Positions 17,805-26,825 of a stretch of DNA of 64,000 bases are shown one piece after another. The DNA is from Bacteroidota bacterium (lineage in GTDB: Bacteria; Bacteroidota; Bacteroidia; Bacteroidales; Prolixibacteraceae): NCBI GenBank assembly GCA_023251435.1, contig JAHEYU010000012.1, positions 1 to 64,000 on the forward strand, in the 5' to 3' direction. Within the stretch, counting starts at the first letter, position 1. Every line of letters begins with the position of its first letter. Both the position numbers and the translations under genes were made by a program. Under the pieces are notes generated by a model. The model was not told where the DNA came from, made no database searches, and saw only the letters and a program-made list of their open reading frames with translations.

Positions 17805-18962
17805 ATGAAAAATTTAAGTTTCTTAATTCTTAGTTTACTGATTTTGGGAGCTTGCTCCTCAAAAACACTCTTCGAGCAGAAAGATAAACTCGTTAACCAG
17901 GTTTCGCAGCAAGTAGATTATCTGGTTGTAAATTCGGCAAACGATACTTTGGTTCCCCGTTCTTTCGAAAATGGCAAGTATGATTTGGTAACCCAAAAAG
18001 ATTGGTGCTGCGGTTTTCCGGCCGGAAGTTACTGGTACCTTTACGAACTGACCGGCGATAAAAAATGGGAAACAATTGCTACCGAAAATACGGTAAAACT
18101 TGATGGTGTGCAGTACCGCAAGAATACGCACGACCTTGGTTTTATGGTATTTTGCAGCTACGGAAATGCCTACCGCATAACTAAAAACGAAGATTATAAA
18201 AAGGTCGTTATCGAGGCTTCCGAGTCGTTGATAAGCAGATTTGATTCTACAATTGGCAGTATTAAATCGTGGGACTGGGCCAAACAATGGCAATTTCCGG
18301 TTATTATTGACAACATGATGAACCTTGAAATGTTGTTCTGGGCATCAAAAGAAACCGGCGATCCGAAGTACCGCGATGTGGCAATTACACATGCCAATAC
18401 CACGCTGGCTAACCATTTTCGCGAAAATATGAGTTCATTTCATGTGGTTGATTACGATACAATTACTGGTCAGGCCATTGCCAAACAAACGCATCAGGGA
18501 TTGAAAGATGATTCGTCATGGGCGAGGGGACAGGCCTGGGGCTTGTACGGTTTTGTTGTTTGTTTCCGCGAAACTGGTGATACTAAATATCTGGATGCAG
18601 CAAAAAAAATTGCGGCTTATATTCAGCAAAATCTTCCTGAAGATTTGGTTCCTTACTGGGATTACAACGATCCGGCTATTCCGAACACCAACCGTGACGC
18701 ATCAGCCGCAGCAATTACTTCTTCAGCATTGTATATTCTGAGCACAATTACCGACGAGGGCAAAGAAGAATATGCAGCGTTGGCCGAAAAAATACTGGCA
18801 AGTTTAAGTTCTCCGGAGTATTTGGCCGAAGTGGGCACAAATGGCGGTTTCCTTATTAAACATTGCGTGGGTAATATGCCAAAAAATTCTGAAGTAGATA
18901 CCCCGCTGAACTATGCCGACTATTATTATCTGGAAGCATTGAAATTCAAATTCAAACAATAA
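17805..18962 (+). CDS. GH88 unsaturated glucuronyl/galacturonyl hydrolase, lipoprotein
   Basis: Removes the 4,5-unsaturated uronic acid from the non-reducing end of oligosaccharides made by polysaccharide lyases. The protein has 385 residues with a lipobox (ILGACSS), so it is probably a membrane-anchored periplasmic enzyme. GH88 landmarks are FPAGSYWYLYELTGDKKW, the Asp-bearing THDLGFMVFCSYGNAYRIT, DNMMNLEMLFWASKETGD, and SSWARGQAWGLYGFVVCFRETGD. It is the first gene after the LacI-controlled promoter, followed 11 nt later by kduI. The parent polysaccharide (pectin, alginate-like or glycosaminoglycan) cannot be told, since no lyase is in the window. Confidence 0.92.
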   Translation: MKNLSFLILSLLILGACSSKTLFEQKDKLVNQVSQQVDYLVVNSANDTLVPRSFENGKYDLVTQKDWCCGFPAGSYWYLYELTGDKKWETIATENTVKLDGVQYRKNTHDLGFMVFCSYGNAYRITKNEDYKKVVIEASESLISRFDSTIGSIKSWDWAKQWQFPVIIDNMMNLEMLFWASKETGDPKYRDVAITHANTTLANHFRENMSSFHVVDYDTITGQAIAKQTHQGLKDDSSWARGQAWGLYGFVVCFRETGDTKYLDAAKKIAAYIQQNLPEDLVPYWDYNDPAIPNTNRDASAAAITSSALYILSTITDEGKEEYAALAEKILASLSSPEYLAEVGTNGGFLIKHCVGNMPKNSEVDTPLNYADYYYLEALKFKFKQ

Positions 18963-18973
18963 TATTTTGAGTT

Positions 18974-19816
18974 ATGACAATAATTTATGAAGAACGCTAC
19001 GCTTCGCATCCGAGGGATGCGAAGAAGTACGATACAGCACAATTGCGCGAAAACTTTCTGATCGAAAAAGTGATGGAAGACGATAAAATCCGTCTGGTTT
19101 ATTCGCATTACGACCGTTATATTGCCGGAGGTGCTGTGCCAGCCAGTGGTCCGCTCGAACTTACAGCTATCGAACCTTTGAAAGCTCCCTATTTCTGCAA
19201 TCGACGCGAGTTGGGAATTATAAACGTTGGGGCAAAAGGTTCGGTTATTGTAGATGGAACCACGTATGAACTAGATTTTAAGGAAGCGCTTTATATTGGT
19301 AAAGGGGCAAAACAAATTACTTTTAAATCTGACAGCACAACTGCTTCGGCTCGTTTTTACCTGAACTCGACTCCTGCACACAAGGAATTGCCAACCCGAC
19401 GCATTACCCTGAAAGATGCCAATGTTCTGCAAATGGGATCGCAGCAAACATCCAACGAGCGTCAGATCAATCAGTTGTTGATCAGTAAGGTGATTGAAAC
19501 CTGCCAGCTTCAGATGGGAATGACCGAATTGCGTCCCGGAAGTGTTTGGAACACCATGCCCGCGCATACTCACAGCCGCCGTATGGAAGTTTATTTCTAC
19601 TTTAATGTTCCTGAAGGACAGGCCGTTTGTCATTTTATGGGTCAGCCGCAGGAAACCCGTCACGTCTGGATGGGCAACGAGCAGGCTGTTATTTCGCCCA
19701 ACTGGTCGATTCATTCGGCAGCCGGCACCAGCAATTATATTTTTATTTGGGGAATGGCTGGCGAAAACATGGATTATACCGACATGGATGTGGTTCTGCC
19801 AAATCAATTGAGGTAA
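18974..19816 (+). CDS. kduI: 5-dehydro-4-deoxy-D-glucuronate isomerase
   Basis: Isomerises 4-deoxy-L-threo-5-hexosulose uronate to 3-deoxy-D-glycero-2,5-hexodiulosonate in the cytoplasm, the step after GH88. 280 residues, cupin fold. KduI marks include the start [52 protein letters not shown], and the zinc site [18 protein letters not shown] (His-x-His and Glu). [22 protein letters not shown] contains the last His ligand. It lies second in the operon, 20 nt ahead of kduD. Confidence 0.96.
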   Translation: MTIIYEERYASHPRDAKKYDTAQLRENFLIEKVMEDDKIRLVYSHYDRYIAGGAVPASGPLELTAIEPLKAPYFCNRRELGIINVGAKGSVIVDGTTYELDFKEALYIGKGAKQITFKSDSTTASARFYLNSTPAHKELPTRRITLKDANVLQMGSQQTSNERQINQLLISKVIETCQLQMGMTELRPGSVWNTMPAHTHSRRMEVYFYFNVPEGQAVCHFMGQPQETRHVWMGNEQAVISPNWSIHSAAGTSNYIFIWGMAGENMDYTDMDVVLPNQLR

Positions 19817-19836
19817 AATATTTAAAAATTTAGAAT

Positions 19837-20637
19837 ATGAACGATTTATTTGATTTGACTGGCAAAGTCGCCCTCATTACAGGAGGAACTCATGGCATCG
19901 GAATGGCCATTGGCAAAGTTCTTGGGAGTGCGGGCGCTAAAATTTGTGTAAACGACCTGAGTCAGGAAAGACTTGATGCCTGCAAGATGGAATACAAAGC
20001 TGCAGGAATTGACGTTTTTACATTGGTTTTTGATGTAACCAACGAAGCGGATGTTGACAAAGGTATTTCGCTTATCGAAAAAGAACTGGGTAGTGTTGAT
20101 ATTTTGGTAAACAATGCCGGAATCATCAAACGTATCCCAATTCTTGATATGCCGATTGCCGATTTCAAACAGGTGATTGATGTTGACCTGGTAGCTCCGC
20201 TGATCGTTTCAAAGCGTGTGGCTCCGAATATGATCGCCAAACGCAACGGTAAAATAATTAACATGTGTTCGATGATGAGCGTTTACGGACGTAACTCTGT
20301 TTCGGCTTATGCTTCGGCAAAAGGTGGTTTGAAACTTTTAACCGCCAATATGTGCTGCGAGTGGGCTAAATATAATCTTCAGATCAACGGGATTGGTCCG
20401 GGTTATATTGTAACTGCTCAAACAGGCCCGATTCGTGAAAATGGTCACCCATTCAACGATCTGGTTATGACCCGCACACCTGCTGGTCGTTGGGGAGAAC
20501 CCGAAGATGTGGCCAATGCTGCGCTGTTCCTGGCATCGAAAGCAAGTAATTTTGTAAACGGTCACGTATTGTACGTTGACGGCGGTATTTTGGCAAACTT
20601 TGGTTATGTAAAAGGCGAAAACGATTTACCCGAATGA
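19837..20637 (+). CDS. kduD: 2-dehydro-3-deoxy-D-gluconate 5-dehydrogenase (SDR)
   Basis: NAD(P)H-dependent short-chain dehydrogenase of 266 residues that reduces the KduI product to 2-keto-3-deoxygluconate. Cofactor motif GGTHGIGMAIG is near residue 16; NNAGI and the catalytic YASAK are present, with the catalytic Ser in MCSMMSVYG. The position immediately after kduI supports KduD over the related gluconate 5-dehydrogenase reading. The stop overlaps the next ATG by four bases (ATGA, 20634-20637), implying coupled translation with the DUF4861 gene. Confidence 0.92.
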   Translation: MNDLFDLTGKVALITGGTHGIGMAIGKVLGSAGAKICVNDLSQERLDACKMEYKAAGIDVFTLVFDVTNEADVDKGISLIEKELGSVDILVNNAGIIKRIPILDMPIADFKQVIDVDLVAPLIVSKRVAPNMIAKRNGKIINMCSMMSVYGRNSVSAYASAKGGLKLLTANMCCEWAKYNLQINGIGPGYIVTAQTGPIRENGHPFNDLVMTRTPAGRWGEPEDVANAALFLASKASNFVNGHVLYVDGGILANFGYVKGENDLPE

Positions 20638-21908
20638 GAAATTTATTTATACTAAGTGCAGTGTTACTGGTTGGAATTACTTCCTGCACAAAAAAGAATA
20701 CGCTCGTACTTACCAATCCTTTGGCAGTAGACCGTACTGATGAAACAATCATCATGAACCGCGCTGATGTGGAAGCAAAATTTGGTACTGTTCCTCAAGG
20801 TTTTGCTCCAATCCTGAGATTAAACGGACAAAACATTCCATCGCAGGCCGACGATTTGAATGCCGATGGCAAATGGGATGAACTGGTTTTTACCGTAAAT
20901 TTTAAAGCTTCAGAAACGATTAATCTTGAAGTTGCGAATGTTACCGTAAACGAATATCCTACATTTGAAAAACGTACCAATGTGCGCCTGGGAATACATC
21001 AGGCCGATGATACATATCTGGAAGTAGATCAGTACATGGCTCCATCGTGCAAAGACAGTTTTAAAATTATTGCTCAGGGCGAAAGCGTTAGCTGGGAAAA
21101 CGATAAAATGGGATTCCGCAATTATTTCGATTGTCGCAATGTAAAAGATTTGTTTGGCAAGTTACAGCCGGGTTTGATCATCGATAAAATTCATACTCCT
21201 GAAATTCCTGATTACCACAAACTTTCTGATTGGGGAATGGATGTTCTTCATTGCGGAAGTTCAACCGGTTCGGGAGGTTTGGCTATGCTTGAAGCCGATT
21301 CGCTTTACAGGCTTGGCTCAACCGATGGATATGAGTACCAGAAAGTGATAGAAGGTCCTGTTCGTTCGGTATTCGACCTGAAATATACTGGTTGGAATGT
21401 CGCCGGTCAGAATCTGTCGGCAGTTGAACGGATTTCAATCTATCCCGGAAAATACTGGTTTCAGTCGGATGTGACCGTTTCAGGATTTTCAGGAGAAAAA
21501 CAGATTGTGACCGGAATTGTAACCAGCCTGTTGAAAAATGAACCTGTAGATTTTTCAGCCAATGCTGATTACCGTTCAATCGCGACACTCGATAAGCAAT
21601 CGCTGAATAACGATGAATTGGGGATGGCTGTCTTGCTGAAAAGCAACGAAGTGACCAAAGTTGCCCGCACTACCAACATCGATTTTTTTAGTCTCGGTTA
21701 CAAAACGGTCGATGAAAAGAAATTCAGTAATGTGATTTCGCAGACCTATTATGTAGCCCAGAAAATAAATGCAGAGGCACCTGCGCGGCATTATTTTTTC
21801 GCTGTTTGGGGTCTGGAAAACGAAAAATGGAAAAATATGGATGACTTTAAAACTTATATTTCTTCGGAAGCCGAATTGCTAAGCAATCCGGTTATAGTTG
21901 GGAAGTAG
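20634..21908 (+). CDS. DUF4861 family lipoprotein of the uronate operon
   Basis: A 424-residue protein with lipobox (VGITSCTKK), so an exported lipoprotein. The body matches the DUF4861 family: TNPLAVDRTDETIIMNRADV, DDLNADGKWDELVFTVNF, WGMDVLHCGSSTGSGGLAML, and the C-terminal HYFFAVWGLENEKWKNMDDF. It is rich in beta strands. The family recurs beside pectin and uronate genes, so it may bind, or act on, uronate-containing oligosaccharides outside the inner membrane; no catalytic activity can be deduced here. Last gene of the operon; a strong terminator follows 22 nt on. Confidence 0.85.
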   Translation: MRNLFILSAVLLVGITSCTKKNTLVLTNPLAVDRTDETIIMNRADVEAKFGTVPQGFAPILRLNGQNIPSQADDLNADGKWDELVFTVNFKASETINLEVANVTVNEYPTFEKRTNVRLGIHQADDTYLEVDQYMAPSCKDSFKIIAQGESVSWENDKMGFRNYFDCRNVKDLFGKLQPGLIIDKIHTPEIPDYHKLSDWGMDVLHCGSSTGSGGLAMLEADSLYRLGSTDGYEYQKVIEGPVRSVFDLKYTGWNVAGQNLSAVERISIYPGKYWFQSDVTVSGFSGEKQIVTGIVTSLLKNEPVDFSANADYRSIATLDKQSLNNDELGMAVLLKSNEVTKVARTTNIDFFSLGYKTVDEKKFSNVISQTYYVAQKINAEAPARHYFFAVWGLENEKWKNMDDFKTYISSEAELLSNPVIVGK

Positions 21909-21930
21909 AAAATTATTTTAGTAAAAAGTT

Positions 21931-21968
21931 GCGGCTGCTTCATTCAACAATGGAGCAGCCGCTTTTTT
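21931..21968 (+). terminator. Rho-independent terminator of the uronate operon
   Basis: GCGGCTGCT (21931-21939) pairs perfectly with AGCAGCCGC (21954-21962); inner CATT/AATG extends the stem, loop CAAC. Six T follow at 21963-21968. Confidence 0.92.
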
Positions 21969-21998
21969 ATTTATATTTAGTCCGAAAAAATGAAATAA

Positions 21999-23231
21999 AT
22001 GGCACTCAATTATATCTGGATTTTCTTCTTTGTGGTGGCTTTCGTTATTGGTTTGGTAAAGCTTATTTTTTTTGGAGATGTAAATATTTTTCCTGAAATG
22101 ATGAACTCCACATTCGTGATGGCAAAAACCGGATTCGAAGTTTCGCTTGGATTAACCGGCGTACTGACATTATGGATGGGAATTATGAAAATAGGGGAGA
22201 AGGGTGGTGTTGTAAAAGTTTTCTCCAGATTGGTTGGTCCGTTTTTCAACAAACTATTTCCCTCGCTTGGTAAAGATCATCCGGCTCACGGTTCTATCCT
22301 GATGAATATTACTGCCAATATGCTGAACCTCGACAACGCAGCAACTCCGATGGGATTGAAAGCCATGAAGGAAATGCAGGAAACAAATCCATCGGCAACC
22401 TCTGCATCCGATGCCCAAATCATGTTCCTGGTTTTAAATGCTTCAGGATTAACCATTATCCCAATTAGTATCATGGTTTACCGGGCGCAGTTGGGAGCTG
22501 TGAATCCCTCCGATGTTTTTATTCCCATTTTGCTGGCTACTTTTTTTTCGACAATGGCTGGTTTAATGTCGGTGGCCTGGAAACAAAAAATCAACCTGCT
22601 CGATAAAACCATCATTGCCTATATAGGGGGTTTAACTGCAATTATTGGAAGTATAATCTGGTATTTTTCGCGAATTGATAAAGAACAAATTCAGACCATC
22701 TCGAGTGTTGCCAGCAACCTGATCATTTTTTCCATCATCATTAGTTTTATCGTTCTGGCTTTTCGTAAAAAAGTGAATGTTTACGATACGTTCATCGAAG
22801 GAGCCAAAGAAGGTTTCTCGACGGCTATTATGATTATTCCATACTTAATAGCCATTTTGGTGGCCATTGGTGTTTTCCGTACTTCAGGAGCGCTGGAATG
22901 GCTTATGTCTGGAATTACATGGACATTTCAGCAGGTAGGAATCAATACAGATTTTACACCCGCATTGCCAACCGGATTAATGAAATCGCTAAGTGGAAGC
23001 GGATCAAGGGGAATGATGGTGGATGTGATGAAAAATTACGGGGCCGATTCGTTTGCAGGTAGGGTGGCCTGTACCATTCAGGGATCGTCGGATACAACTT
23101 TTTATATTTTAGCCGTATACTTCGGGTCGGTAGGGATTAAAAATACCCGATACGCGTTGCCATGCGCCTTAATTGCCGATTTTACCGGTCTGGTGGCAGC
23201 TATTTTTATGGCTTACCTTTTCTTTCATTAG
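21999..23231 (+). CDS. SpmA-SpmB fusion, nucleoside-recognition (gate) domain membrane protein
   Basis: A 410-residue inner-membrane protein joining two nucleoside-recognition/Gate domains. The N-half is SpmA-like (SLGLTGVLTLWMGIMKIGEKGG; MNITANMLNLDNAATPMGLKAMKEMQ). The C-half is SpmB-like (DTFIEGAKEGFSTAIMIIPY; LPTGLMKSLSGSGSRGMMVD; CTIQGSSDTTFYILAVYFGS). In Bacillus the two are separate spore-maturation proteins; in Bacteroidota the fused form is common and the function unresolved (transport or gating suggested). About 8-10 membrane spans. A monocistronic unit between two hairpins. Confidence 0.9.
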   Translation: MALNYIWIFFFVVAFVIGLVKLIFFGDVNIFPEMMNSTFVMAKTGFEVSLGLTGVLTLWMGIMKIGEKGGVVKVFSRLVGPFFNKLFPSLGKDHPAHGSILMNITANMLNLDNAATPMGLKAMKEMQETNPSATSASDAQIMFLVLNASGLTIIPISIMVYRAQLGAVNPSDVFIPILLATFFSTMAGLMSVAWKQKINLLDKTIIAYIGGLTAIIGSIIWYFSRIDKEQIQTISSVASNLIIFSIIISFIVLAFRKKVNVYDTFIEGAKEGFSTAIMIIPYLIAILVAIGVFRTSGALEWLMSGITWTFQQVGINTDFTPALPTGLMKSLSGSGSRGMMVDVMKNYGADSFAGRVACTIQGSSDTTFYILAVYFGSVGIKNTRYALPCALIADFTGLVAAIFMAYLFFH

Positions 23232-23242
23232 TCAGTAAATAT

Positions 23243-23269
23243 AAACTGCCAGCGATTTGCTGGCAGTTT
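23243..23269. terminator. Bidirectional terminator hairpin between the SpmAB gene and fabD
   Basis: Perfect 11-bp arms AAACTGCCAGC (23243-23253) and GCTGGCAGTTT (23259-23269), loop GATTT, lie between convergent genes. The arms end in AAA/TTT, so it can serve both strands, although T-tracts beyond the stem are short. Confidence 0.75.
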
Positions 23270-23322
23270 GATATTCTAGTAATTTTCAGGATCTCACTCC
23301 AAATGGAATCCTGACTAAATCT

Positions 23323-24207
23323 TTATTCGAAGCTTTGCACACCTGCAACTTCGGCATTTCTATCCACTTTTTTAATCAAACCCTGAAGCACTTTTCCGGG
23401 GCCAATTTCTGTAAATAAAGTGGCGCCATCGGCAATCATATTTTTTGCAGTCTGTGTCCATCTTACAGGTGCAGTCAGCTGCGCAATCAGGTTTTGTTTA
23501 ATTACTTCCGGATCAGAAGTTGGAGCAGCATTTACATTCTGGTAAATTGGGCAAATGGGTTGAGAGAAAGGAGTTGCATTAATCGCAGCTGCTAATTCTT
23601 CTCGTGCAGGTTCCATTAAGGGTGAGTGAAATGCGCCGCCAACTGCTAGTTTTAAAGCACGTTTTGCTCCACGGGCAGTCATTGCTTCGCAAGCTTTATC
23701 TATGCCTGAAAAAGAGCCGGAAATTACGAGTTGGCCGGGGCAGTTGTAATTTGCCGGAACAACCACATCGTCGATCGAAGTACAAACTTCTTCTACAATC
23801 TCGTCTTCCAAACCTACAATGGCAGCCATTGTTGAAGGCTCTATTTCGCAGGCTTTTTGCATGGCCTGTGCGCGTTTCGATACCAAACGTAATCCATCTT
23901 CAAAACTTAATGCTCCGTTGGCAACCAAGGCCGAGAATTCGCCCAGCGAGTGTCCGGCAACCATTTCAGGATTGAAATTTTCCAGCGTTTTGGCCAGTAA
24001 TACCGAATGCAAAAAAATCGCAGGTTGGGTAACTTTGGTTTGGCGCAGATCCTCTTCAGTTCCGTCGAACATGATGTCGGTAATACGGAACCCTAAAATT
24101 TCGTTTGCCTTTTCGAAAAGCTCTTTTGCCAGCGGCGATTTTTCGTACAGATCTTTACCCATGCCCGGGTATTGGGCACCCTGTCCCGGAAATACGTATG
24201 CTTTCAT
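23323..24207 (-). CDS. fabD: Malonyl-CoA:ACP transacylase
   Basis: Transfers malonyl from CoA to acyl carrier protein for fatty-acid chain elongation (cytoplasm). 294 residues. It has the FPGQGAQYPGMGKDLY opening, the nucleophile elbow GHSLGEFS with Ser87, QKACEIEPSTMAAIVGL, and the catalytic His in GGAFHSPLM. Standard length and order; no fusion. It is transcribed alone, leftward, from a perfect -7 box 28 nt upstream. Confidence 0.96.
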   Translation of the reverse strand: MKAYVFPGQGAQYPGMGKDLYEKSPLAKELFEKANEILGFRITDIMFDGTEEDLRQTKVTQPAIFLHSVLLAKTLENFNPEMVAGHSLGEFSALVANGALSFEDGLRLVSKRAQAMQKACEIEPSTMAAIVGLEDEIVEEVCTSIDDVVVPANYNCPGQLVISGSFSGIDKACEAMTARGAKRALKLAVGGAFHSPLMEPAREELAAAINATPFSQPICPIYQNVNAAPTSDPEVIKQNLIAQLTAPVRWTQTAKNMIADGATLFTEIGPGKVLQGLIKKVDRNAEVAGVQSFE

Positions 24208-24234
24208 TTGTAGTAGTTTTTAATTTACAGCCGG

Positions 24235-24242
24235 CAAATATA
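24235..24242 (-). promoter_or_regulatory. -7 box of fabD
   Basis: TATATTTG on the minus strand is a full TAnnTTTG match, with the fabD ATG 28 nt beyond it. A -33 TTTG is not obvious. Confidence 0.55.
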
Positions 24243-24402
24243 CAATATTTTCCGGCTTGGGTATTTGGCTGCTTCTGGCGGACAAAAAGATATTGTTTTC
24301 AATTAAACACCGAATAATTCCGTCCGCAAGATAAAGTCCACTTCGAAAAGCAATATTTCGCGGACGGGTTTCCACAGTTCAATTCATTTCTACAAATATT
24401 TC

Positions 24403-24415
24403 ACTCCTATGGAGT
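24403..24415. repeat. ACTCC/GGAGT palindrome of a dispersed intergenic repeat
   Basis: ACTCC-TAT-GGAGT sits in the string around TTCTACAAATATTTC (from 24388), a layout I recall as common between Bacteroidota genes. It lies in the 270-bp gap (24208-24477) between fabD and the PLP-enzyme gene, which otherwise holds only the fabD promoter. Confidence 0.5.
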
Positions 24416-24477
24416 TAACCAGAATAAGCCCAATCGTACAGGCAACAATTATAACAAGTATAACACTGACAACCCTT

Positions 24478-25680
24478 TTAACTTATCACACCTTCTTCAT
24501 GGCAAATATCCAGAATCAGTTTCAGGCTGTCTTCAATGTTATTGTCGAGCCCGACTGAAAATCGGACAAGTCCCTGCGAAAGACCCATTTCCTGCTGAAC
24601 CGAATCAGGAATTTCGGAAGAAGTGCTTTTACCCGAACAACTGAAAAGGGTTTTGAAATATCCCAGACTTACAGCGAGATAACCGACGTCGGCCTGCTGC
24701 ATTTTCTGCATAATCAGGTTCGCTTTTTGAACCGATCCGAAGTCGATGGCCAACATACCGCCATAACCGTAACTTTCGTTCATCAGCGATTTATGTAATT
24801 CGTGCTGCGGGTGAGTCTCGAGTCCGGGATATGAAATCTTCAGACCTGCCTTTGCCAGTTCCAACGCTAAAAACATTGCATTTTTACTGTGCTGCCGAAT
24901 ACGGAGATGAAGTGTGTGAAGGTTTTTATGAATCGACGACGAACGCAAAGGATCGAGCACCGGTCCGAGCAGCATGGCCGTTCCGTTGTTAACATTCGAG
25001 AGGTCATCGACAAATTTTTTACTTCCGCAGATGGCACCGGCAACACAATCATTTTTACCATTAATGAATTTGGTCATGCTGTAAACTACGATGTCGGCTC
25101 CCAGACGCGCAGGCGACATAATCATAGGTGTAAACGTGTTATCGACCATCAGCAAAGTTCCATGTTGGTGAGCTATTTCAGCCAGTTTCGGAATGTTTGC
25201 AACCTGAAGCAGTGGATTGGTAACACTTTCAGTATAAATAACCTTGGTGTTTGGCCGGATAGCCGCTTCAACCTGCTCTAAACTTGTAATATCGATAAAA
25301 CTGACATCAATATTAAATTTTGGAAGGTAATTTTTCAGGAAAGCATAAGTTCCACCATAAGATGTTACCGAAGTAACTATATGATCCCCTGCACTGCAAA
25401 GCTGCAAAATGGCGCAGGTAATTGCTGCCATTCCCGATGCCGTAATCCAGGCTGACTCGGTATCTTCCATTGCAGCAAGTGCATCGGCAAGATATTTATT
25501 TGTTGGGTTCCAGTGTCGCGAATAGAGGAAACAACCTTCGGTATGCCCCAGAAAGGTTTCTTCCATTGTATCGGCATGTAAAAAGGTGAAGGTCGATGAA
25601 TCGGTGATTGAGGGATTTACGCCGCCAAATTCGCCAAATTGTTTTAAGTGCTGAATGTTTGAAGCTGGATCAAATTTCAT
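24478..25680 (-). CDS. Trans-sulfuration PLP enzyme (cystathionine/methionine gamma-lyase-like)
   Basis: A 400-residue Cys/Met-metabolism PLP enzyme. PLP Lys is in VYSMTKFINGKNDCVAG; SAWITASGMAAIT, VTSVTSYGGTYAFLKNYLPK, TESVTNPLLQVANIPKLAEI and MVDNTFTPM are family blocks. It has YGGTYAF where methionine gamma-lyases often carry a Cys, so cystathionine gamma-lyase/synthase or a promiscuous C-S lyase is equally possible. The N-terminus (QHLKQFGEFGGVNPSITDSSTFTFLHADTMEETFLGH) is typical of the Bacteroidota subgroup annotated only as class I/II PLP enzymes. It stands alone; exact substrate unsettled. Confidence 0.85.
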   Translation of the reverse strand: MKFDPASNIQHLKQFGEFGGVNPSITDSSTFTFLHADTMEETFLGHTEGCFLYSRHWNPTNKYLADALAAMEDTESAWITASGMAAITCAILQLCSAGDHIVTSVTSYGGTYAFLKNYLPKFNIDVSFIDITSLEQVEAAIRPNTKVIYTESVTNPLLQVANIPKLAEIAHQHGTLLMVDNTFTPMIMSPARLGADIVVYSMTKFINGKNDCVAGAICGSKKFVDDLSNVNNGTAMLLGPVLDPLRSSSIHKNLHTLHLRIRQHSKNAMFLALELAKAGLKISYPGLETHPQHELHKSLMNESYGYGGMLAIDFGSVQKANLIMQKMQQADVGYLAVSLGYFKTLFSCSGKSTSSEIPDSVQQEMGLSQGLVRFSVGLDNNIEDSLKLILDICHEEGVIS

Positions 25681-25769
25681 AAAATCATGTTTTAGTTTCT
25701 TCGGAAAGTTAGGCTTCCTGAAGCTGCGATTACATGACTTTTTTCAAGTTCGTCAGCTATTGTTCAGCA

Positions 25770-26825
25770 TTAAGGCAGGTAAATAATTCCTCCTGAATGA
25801 TCGTGGTCGGCTCCGGTTACAGATTTCAGGCAGTTAACTTCGTTGCGGAGCCTAAGAACTCCCAGAAATGCGAATACAATTGCTTCTTTGAAATCAATGA
25901 TTTGAGCTGAAGGTACAATTGTTTTATGCTTTGTTTTTTCGCTGAATAATTCAATGAGGAAAACATTGCAGGCGCCTCCTCCGGTAATAAGTATTTGCCC
26001 TTTTGGGTATTGGTCAACAGCGATGGTCAGCTGATCGGAAACGTGTTCGTAAAGCGTTCTAAGTGCGTCTTCCGGAGAGAGTTGAAACGAATAAATCAAT
26101 GGCAGAAATTCGGTTTCAAACCATTCTCGTCCCAATGATTTAGGCCCGTCAAGCTGATAAAAATCCAACGAATTCAGTAGATTAAGTAATTCCGGATGAA
26201 TTGTTCCGGTGCGCCCCATACTGCCGTTGAGGTCGAAATCGAATCCCAATTCTTTGGTGAAATGGTTAAAAGCCATGTTTGCCGGACAAATATCGAAAGC
26301 CTTCCTGCTACCATTTTCGCGAAACGAAACATTGGCAATTCCGCCAAGGTTGAGGCAAAATTCATATTCGCCAAACAGCAACTCATCGCCAATTGGGACG
26401 AGTGGAGCACCTTGTCCGCCCAATGCCACATCAAGTGACCTGAAATCGCAAATGGTCGGTATTCCGGTAGCTGCCGCAATAAAAGCGCCGTTGCCAATCT
26501 GAACAGTCAGCTTACTTTCGGGCTGATGAAAAATTGTATGACCGTGTGATCCGATCAGTGTTGGTTTTTCGGCAAGGTCGGCGCAAAAATCGACAATTTG
26601 TTTACCTATATACTTTCCGTATTCGTTGTGAAGAAACGCAAAATCGAGCGCATTTAGTTCGGTGGCCGAAGTGAGCTTATTCACCCATTTGTGCGAATAC
26701 GAAATCGTATTTGCCTTCAGTACTTCGAAATTCCATGACGTGTCGAAAGTAAACCGGCAAGCCACCAAATCGAGGCCATCAACCGATGTGCCCGACATAC
26801 AACCTATGCTCATGTAACTTTGCAT
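25770..26825 (-). CDS. anmK: Anhydro-N-acetylmuramic acid kinase
   Basis: Phosphorylates and opens 1,6-anhydro-MurNAc during peptidoglycan recycling, giving MurNAc-6-phosphate. 351 residues. ATPase motifs are CMSGTSVDGLDLVA at the N-terminus, GSHGHTIFHQP, ICDFRSLDVALGGQGAPLVPIGD, LNLGGIANVSF and ILITGGGACNVFLIELF. Its ATG shares one base with the stop of the M23 peptidase gene (TAATG at 26823-26827), so the two are co-translated: a cell-wall hydrolase with a wall-recycling kinase. Confidence 0.95.
   Translation of the reverse strand: MQSYMSIGCMSGTSVDGLDLVACRFTFDTSWNFEVLKANTISYSHKWVNKLTSATELNALDFAFLHNEYGKYIGKQIVDFCADLAEKPTLIGSHGHTIFHQPESKLTVQIGNGAFIAAATGIPTICDFRSLDVALGGQGAPLVPIGDELLFGEYEFCLNLGGIANVSFRENGSRKAFDICPANMAFNHFTKELGFDFDLNGSMGRTGTIHPELLNLLNSLDFYQLDGPKSLGREWFETEFLPLIYSFQLSPEDALRTLYEHVSDQLTIAVDQYPKGQILITGGGACNVFLIELFSEKTKHKTIVPSAQIIDFKEAIVFAFLGVLRLRNEVNCLKSVTGADHDHSGGIIYLP

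Noticed and set aside
24388-24477. Hydrophobic minus-strand frame (about 30 residues, VVSVILVIIVACTIGLILV) after the PLP-enzyme stop
   Set aside because: It looks like one membrane helix but lacks an ATG/GTG/TTG start in frame and follows two stops; chance or a decayed small gene cannot be told apart.
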